Source: a virus. From it: a DNA stretch of 26,609 bases. A model generated the notes under the pieces. It saw only the letters and a program-made list of their open reading frames with translations. It did no database searches and was not told the DNA's origin. The stretch is taken from the IMG/VR virus record IMGVR_UViG_3300027762_000033, positions 1-26,609 of that record; one strand, written 5' to 3'. Shown here in pieces: positions 24,770 to 26,609 of the stretch (position 1 is its first letter; every line of letters begins with the position of its first letter). The translations under genes and the position numbers were made by a program.

Positions 24770-24949
24770 TTAAGTCACGAGGGACGATACTCCCGGCGCA
24801 TGGCGTCGTTGTGAGTCTATTCCAGCTACTGGAACAGACTCTTTATTGCGAAGCAGGCAAAGCGGTTGCTTCAGCAAGTGCGCCAGCACTTCAGCGGGCA
24901 ACCCCTCCCTCTCTCCTTCTCTCACTTTCTCTTTATCTCTTATACTCAT
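24770..24949 (-). CDS. Possible 59-aa leader ORF upstream of terS
   Basis: An open frame from ATG 24949 to TAA 24770, ending one base before the terS GTG. GGGGA lies a few bases upstream of the ATG. The first 16 residues are strongly charged (MSIRDKEKVREGEREG), encoded by an almost pure purine tract. The rest (LPAEVLAHLLKQPLCLLRN, then a polar tail) could be one amphipathic helix. Spacing to terS and the ribosome binding site favour translation. However, copy C of the palindromic element lies inside the frame, so it may equally be a leader RNA with a chance ORF. No family recognised. Confidence 0.4.
   Translation of the reverse strand: MSIRDKEKVREGEREGLPAEVLAHLLKQPLCLLRNKESVPVAGIDSQRRHAPGVSSLVT
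24814..24840. repeat. Palindromic element, copy C (near terS)
   Basis: AGTCTATTCCA, spacer GCTAC, TGGAACAGACT on the plus strand, 11-bp arms with one mismatch that becomes a G-U pair in minus-strand RNA. Over 30 bases including the CTCTTT flank it agrees with copy D at 24 positions. It is 46 to 72 bases upstream of the terS start. Confidence 0.8.
24900..24939. other. Polypyrimidine/polypurine tract beside terS
   Basis: About 40 bases on the plus strand are nearly all C and T, with isolated A (CCCCTCCCTCTCTCCTTCTC and onward to TTTCTCTTTATC). The strand asymmetry stands out from the surroundings. Being next to terS, it could form unusual DNA or mark a packaging or control site, but the cause is unknown. 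Confidence 0.7.
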
Positions 24950-25076
24950 TTTCCCCGCTACTTTATCACCTTCCCGCCAGCCCCTCTAAAGAGATTCCGT
25001 TCCAGCGAGTCTAGGTCAAGTTGAAATTTTTGGTGCGGTTGGGGGAGAGGCTTCCCTGCCTATAAAAGACCACCGT

Positions 25077-25100
25077 GGGGTGGGGACTGCCGGGGGTGGG
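25077..25100 (+). other. G-quadruplex-forming motif
   Basis: Four G-runs with short loops: GGGG, T, GGGG, ACTGCC, GGGGG, T, GGG. This satisfies the usual G3+N1-7 rule on the plus strand. It lies about 30 bases downstream of a GGGGG run and within the divergent region, where a structure could affect rightward transcription or replication. Confidence 0.75.
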
Positions 25101-25201
25101 TCGGCTGAAGCCGAGGCGAGCCAATGGGAGTCGCACGCGTGACGCGTAGGCGGGTGCGCGGATGCGTGGGCGTGACGCGCAAGGGGACAAGCGGGAGTCG
25201 C
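25101..25201. repeat. Hairpin plus nested pairs of short direct repeats (iteron-like)
   Basis: A perfect hairpin TCGGCT-GA-AGCCGA (25101-25114) is followed by GGGAGTCGC (25126-25134), GCGTGACGCG (25137-25146), GCGTGACGCG (25170-25179) and GGGAGTCGC (25193-25201). The inner pair is spaced 33 bases apart start to start, about three helix turns. The stretch is GC-rich and noncoding. It may bind an initiator or regulator; function unproven. Confidence 0.65.
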
Positions 25202-25416
25202 CTGGCATAGACGATGCTGCGCAGCACACGGCTTGCCAAGCTGGGCGCAAGCGGTCAATGGCATGAAGATTGCTGGCAAAGCAAACGGTGTGCCAAAAGG
25301 CTGTCAGCAGAGCAAATAAAGATAGAATTACCCCTTGCCTCTTGCGAGGGAATGAGGGAAGATAGCGCCAGCCTGACAGCAAGGCCAAAAGCCAAGCGAG
25401 GCAGAAAGCAAGCAAT

Positions 25417-25614
25417 ATGCGATGGTCTATTTTATACGATAAGCGAACGGGGCGAAGAATCGCCTATATCGGCTTCCCTAGCCAAGCGAGCCGCGCAAAG
25501 CGAATATGGCTAGACTTTAGCAAGCTGCCATTACGGTCTAATTGGCCAGACATGCACGGCATTGCAGAGAAAGGCAAAGCGGATATTCATAATAACGAAA
25601 TTGGCTTGTTATAG
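25417..25614 (+). CDS. Small rightward protein of unknown function (65 aa)
   Basis: ATG 25417 follows GGCAGAAAGCAAGC, a leader that resembles the ones before the two other rightward genes (GAAAGCAA core). The product is basic and aromatic: MRWSILYDKRTGRRIAYIGF, then an ASRAKRIWLDFSKLP segment and a polar end. It has no signal peptide or membrane segment. It might be a small DNA- or host-protein-binding early protein. The stop codon lies in the left arm of a long inverted repeat. An overlapping 99-aa frame beginning at 25214 lacks comparable support. No family recognised. Confidence 0.5.
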   Translation: MRWSILYDKRTGRRIAYIGFPSQASRAKRIWLDFSKLPLRSNWPDMHGIAEKGKADIHNNEIGLL

Positions 25615-25660
25615 CTTAGCCCCATGCGCTGGCGAGCACGGCGCAAAGGCTAGGCTATAA
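25609..25660 (+). promoter_or_regulatory. Long two-tier hairpin between small genes
   Basis: Arms TTATAGCTTAGCC (25609-25621) and GGCTAGGCTATAA (25648-25660) pair over 13 positions with one G-U pair. Inside them GCGCTG and CGGCGC form a second stem with loop GCGAGCA. A further small stem (CTTAG...CTAAG, 25661-25678) follows. No U-run follows, so this is more likely a processing, stability or regulatory RNA structure than a simple terminator. Confidence 0.65.
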
Positions 25661-25701
25661 CTTAGCTCTGGCACTAAGCCAGAAACAGAAAGAGAAAGCA
25701 A

Positions 25702-26109
25702 ATGAAGCAAGCAAAAATCGAAACAACGTTTGGAAGCATCAGCTTCACGGCTGAATTGAGCATTGATCCAGATGCCGCTATTCTTATGGCGGCAAAGCAT
25801 GACCTATATCATCGCATCAATGGAAAGATCGAAAAAGCGATGGGAGGAACGCGAGAAGTTGACTATAGCAAGGAGACGGCTGATAAGCTCATCGCCGCCT
25901 ATAAGGCGCAAGGAGTGGCAATTAGCAACGTCAGAGCCTATGCGCCTTCCCCTGCGGCGGCGGCGGCCTATAAGGTCGCAAACGAGAAATATGACAAGCT
26001 AGTTGCGAACGGCAAGCTGCAATCGCTTTGCGATGCGATGGGCTGGTTAGAAGACGGCAAAGTGCCAGAGCGCAGCAAGGTTGTTGCGCTGATACACAAA
26101 GGGATGTAA
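25702..26109 (+). CDS. Rightward protein of unknown function (135 aa)
   Basis: ATG 25702 follows AGAGAAAGCAA directly. The product is soluble, rich in Ala and Lys, and mostly helical after a beta-like start (IETTFGSISFTAELSIDPDA). The middle (DYSKETADKLIAAYKAQGVA) and end (YDKLVANGKLQSLCDAMGWL) look like short amphipathic helices. There is no signal peptide, membrane segment or catalytic motif. It is the largest of three genes transcribed away from the late operon, as early or control genes often are in podoviruses. No family recognised. Confidence 0.7.
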   Translation: MKQAKIETTFGSISFTAELSIDPDAAILMAAKHDLYHRINGKIEKAMGGTREVDYSKETADKLIAAYKAQGVAISNVRAYAPSPAAAAAYKVANEKYDKLVANGKLQSLCDAMGWLEDGKVPERSKVVALIHKGM

Positions 26110-26128
26110 GAGCCAATCCGGGAGGCTC
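26110..26128 (+). promoter_or_regulatory. Short intergenic hairpin
   Basis: GAGCC (26110-26114) and GGCTC (26124-26128) pair around the loop AATCCGGGA, starting right after the stop of the 135-aa gene. There is no U-run. It resembles the structured gap before that gene and may act in RNA processing. Confidence 0.45.
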
Positions 26129-26154
26129 AGAGCCTTAAAAGAGAAAGCAAAACT

Positions 26155-26358
26155 ATGTTAAACTTTGACGAAAAGCGCATAATCGCCTTAGTAGCGAAAG
26201 AAATTGCAAAGCAGCTTGCAAAGCAGCTTGCCGAGCAACTTCCCTCTGAAAAGCTAACGCAAGCAATTAGACTGGCAGACAAGGCGTTACAACTTCGCAG
26301 TGAAGCCTGTAGCTTAGAGCGGAAAGCACGCGACATCATTCTAGGCAGGCAGCAATAA
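26155..26358 (+). CDS. Small helical protein (67 aa)
   Basis: ATG 26155 follows AGAGAAAGCAAAACT, the same leader type as the previous gene. The product is almost entirely predicted helix: MLNFDEKRIIALVAKEIAKQ, with two tandem KQLA units (about residues 18-26), then a second charged helix ending in RKARDIILGRQQ. The heptad-like Leu/Ile spacing suggests a coiled-coil dimer. It is followed within 25 bases by a terminator, closing the small rightward operon. It might be a DNA-binding or regulatory partner; no family recognised. Confidence 0.65.
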   Translation: MLNFDEKRIIALVAKEIAKQLAKQLAEQLPSEKLTQAIRLADKALQLRSEACSLERKARDIILGRQQ

Positions 26359-26380
26359 CCTCTAGCCTCTCCCTTCAGGG

Positions 26381-26414
26381 GTGTGTTCTAGTTAATGGAA
26401 CACACTCTTTTGCT
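26381..26414 (+). terminator. Intrinsic terminator; palindromic element copy D
   Basis: GTGTGTTCTA (26381-26390), loop GTTAA, TGGAACACAC (26396-26405), then TCTTTTGCTTT. The 10-bp stem has one G-U pair and is followed by a T-rich run, as expected for rho-independent termination of the rightward genes. The same palindrome, without a T-run, occurs as copies A and B. Confidence 0.78.
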
Positions 26415-26419
26415 TTATA

Positions 26420-26442
26420 GGCTCTAAGGCTCTAAAGCTCTA
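26420..26442. repeat. Tandem 8-mer GGCTCTAA
   Basis: Two adjacent perfect copies (26420-26427, 26428-26435) and a partial third (AGCTCTA, 26436-26442). Related GGCT/GCCT plus A-run words continue at 26501-26558. Confidence 0.8.
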
Positions 26443-26609
26443 TCTGTAGCGTGCATCGTGCTTTGTATGTTGCGTGGTTTCGACCCCCCCCCCTATGGCA
26501 GGCTAAAAGCCTCAAAGGCTCAATCCCTCAAAAGGCAAAATAGTTAGAAAGGCTAAAATCCATTACAGAATCGAAAAAGGAGCTTTTACAGTAGTCTAAA
26601 TTTTTTTTT
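26443..26609. other. Noncoding right end with C10 run, A-tracts and terminal T9
   Basis: I see no gene here. It contains ten consecutive C (26484-26493), then eight short A-tracts between 26505 and 26578 spaced roughly 7 to 11 bases apart (one larger gap), which could bend DNA. GGCTAAAAGCC is a small hairpin. AAAAAGGAGCTTTT near 26574 might hold the ribosome binding site of a next gene. The sequence stops in nine T, which suggests the contig was broken at a homopolymer. Confidence 0.6.

Larger units (their letters stand above)
24950..25416. other. Divergent intergenic region without a convincing gene
   Basis: This 467-bp gap separates the leftward terminase operon from the rightward small genes. 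I see no ORF with both a ribosome binding site and plausible composition. It holds a short palindrome (CTCTAAAGAG, 24984-24993), a G-quadruplex motif, a perfect hairpin and paired repeats (listed separately), then AAGC/GCAA-rich sequence. A weak rightward promoter candidate is TTGGGG (25039-25044), 16 bases, TATAAA (25061-25066). It probably carries promoters for both operons and perhaps a replication or packaging site. Confidence 0.55.

Noticed and set aside
25011-25415. 134-aa minus-strand frame with a hydrophobic start
   Set aside because: It crosses the G4 motif and repeats, lacks a ribosome binding site, and its Pro/Arg/Ser-rich body reads like translated GC-rich noncoding DNA.
25214-25513. 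99-aa plus-strand frame overlapping the 65-aa gene
   Set aside because: No ribosome binding site and unlike the other rightward genes; the 65-aa frame has the shared leader.
26501-26580. CRISPR-like array from GGCT/GCCT words near the right end
   Set aside because: Repeats are only 4 to 8 bases with no constant spacer; better described as short repeats and A-tracts.

Overview
This window looks like about 26.6 kb of a podovirus-like tailed phage contig. The left edge cuts through an open reading frame, and the right edge stops inside a T-run, which suggests an assembly break. Almost everything lies on the minus strand as one long, tightly packed late operon with many ATGA, GTGA and TAATG junctions. 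In transcription order (right to left) it runs: a possible 59-aa leader ORF, small and large terminase, portal, scaffold, major capsid protein, an exported protein, a small conserved-looking protein, a head-tail adaptor-like protein, a 9.6-kb accessory cassette, a nozzle/stabilization-like protein split over two ORFs, a GNAT-like protein, and a set of ejection (internal virion) proteins, the last of which leaves the window.

The host is probably a diderm bacterium, since there is a spanin-like lipoprotein. I infer Verrucomicrobiota or a relative from three things: many Thr-Asn rich segments (TNWTSLTN type), GDGSGL/GNGAGLTNV fiber motifs, and a signal peptide built from the heptamer GCAGAAA. 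None of these is proof. There are no tRNAs, integrase, replication genes or CRISPR arrays in the window.

The accessory cassette (about 7,099-16,663) sits between the adaptor and the nozzle genes, which are usually close together in podoviruses. It has two parts. The first is a run of six genes with Sec signal peptides: two small TN-rich proteins, an Asp-box sialidase-like protein with a LamG-like domain, a fiber-motif protein, a LamG protein and a parallel beta-helix protein. Several of them carry motifs typical of phage tail fibers, and secretion of fiber-type proteins is unusual. The second is a lysis-like block: an Ig-like protein, a coiled-coil/membrane protein, a papain-like cysteine peptidase candidate, a 34-aa Rz1-like lipoprotein overlapping it, a three-TM holin-like protein, a small membrane protein and another lipoprotein. 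The cassette is bracketed by two inverted copies of a palindromic element (core TTCCA-N5-TGGAA), with two more copies near the terminase operon and at the end of the rightward genes.

To the right of the terminase genes is a divergent, noncoding, G-rich region (24,950-25,416) with a G-quadruplex motif and paired short repeats, which could be a control or replication region. After it come three small rightward genes of unknown function, each preceded by the same GAAAGCAA-type leader and separated by RNA-hairpin sequences. They end in a hairpin plus T-run terminator and a terminal repeat-rich stretch.
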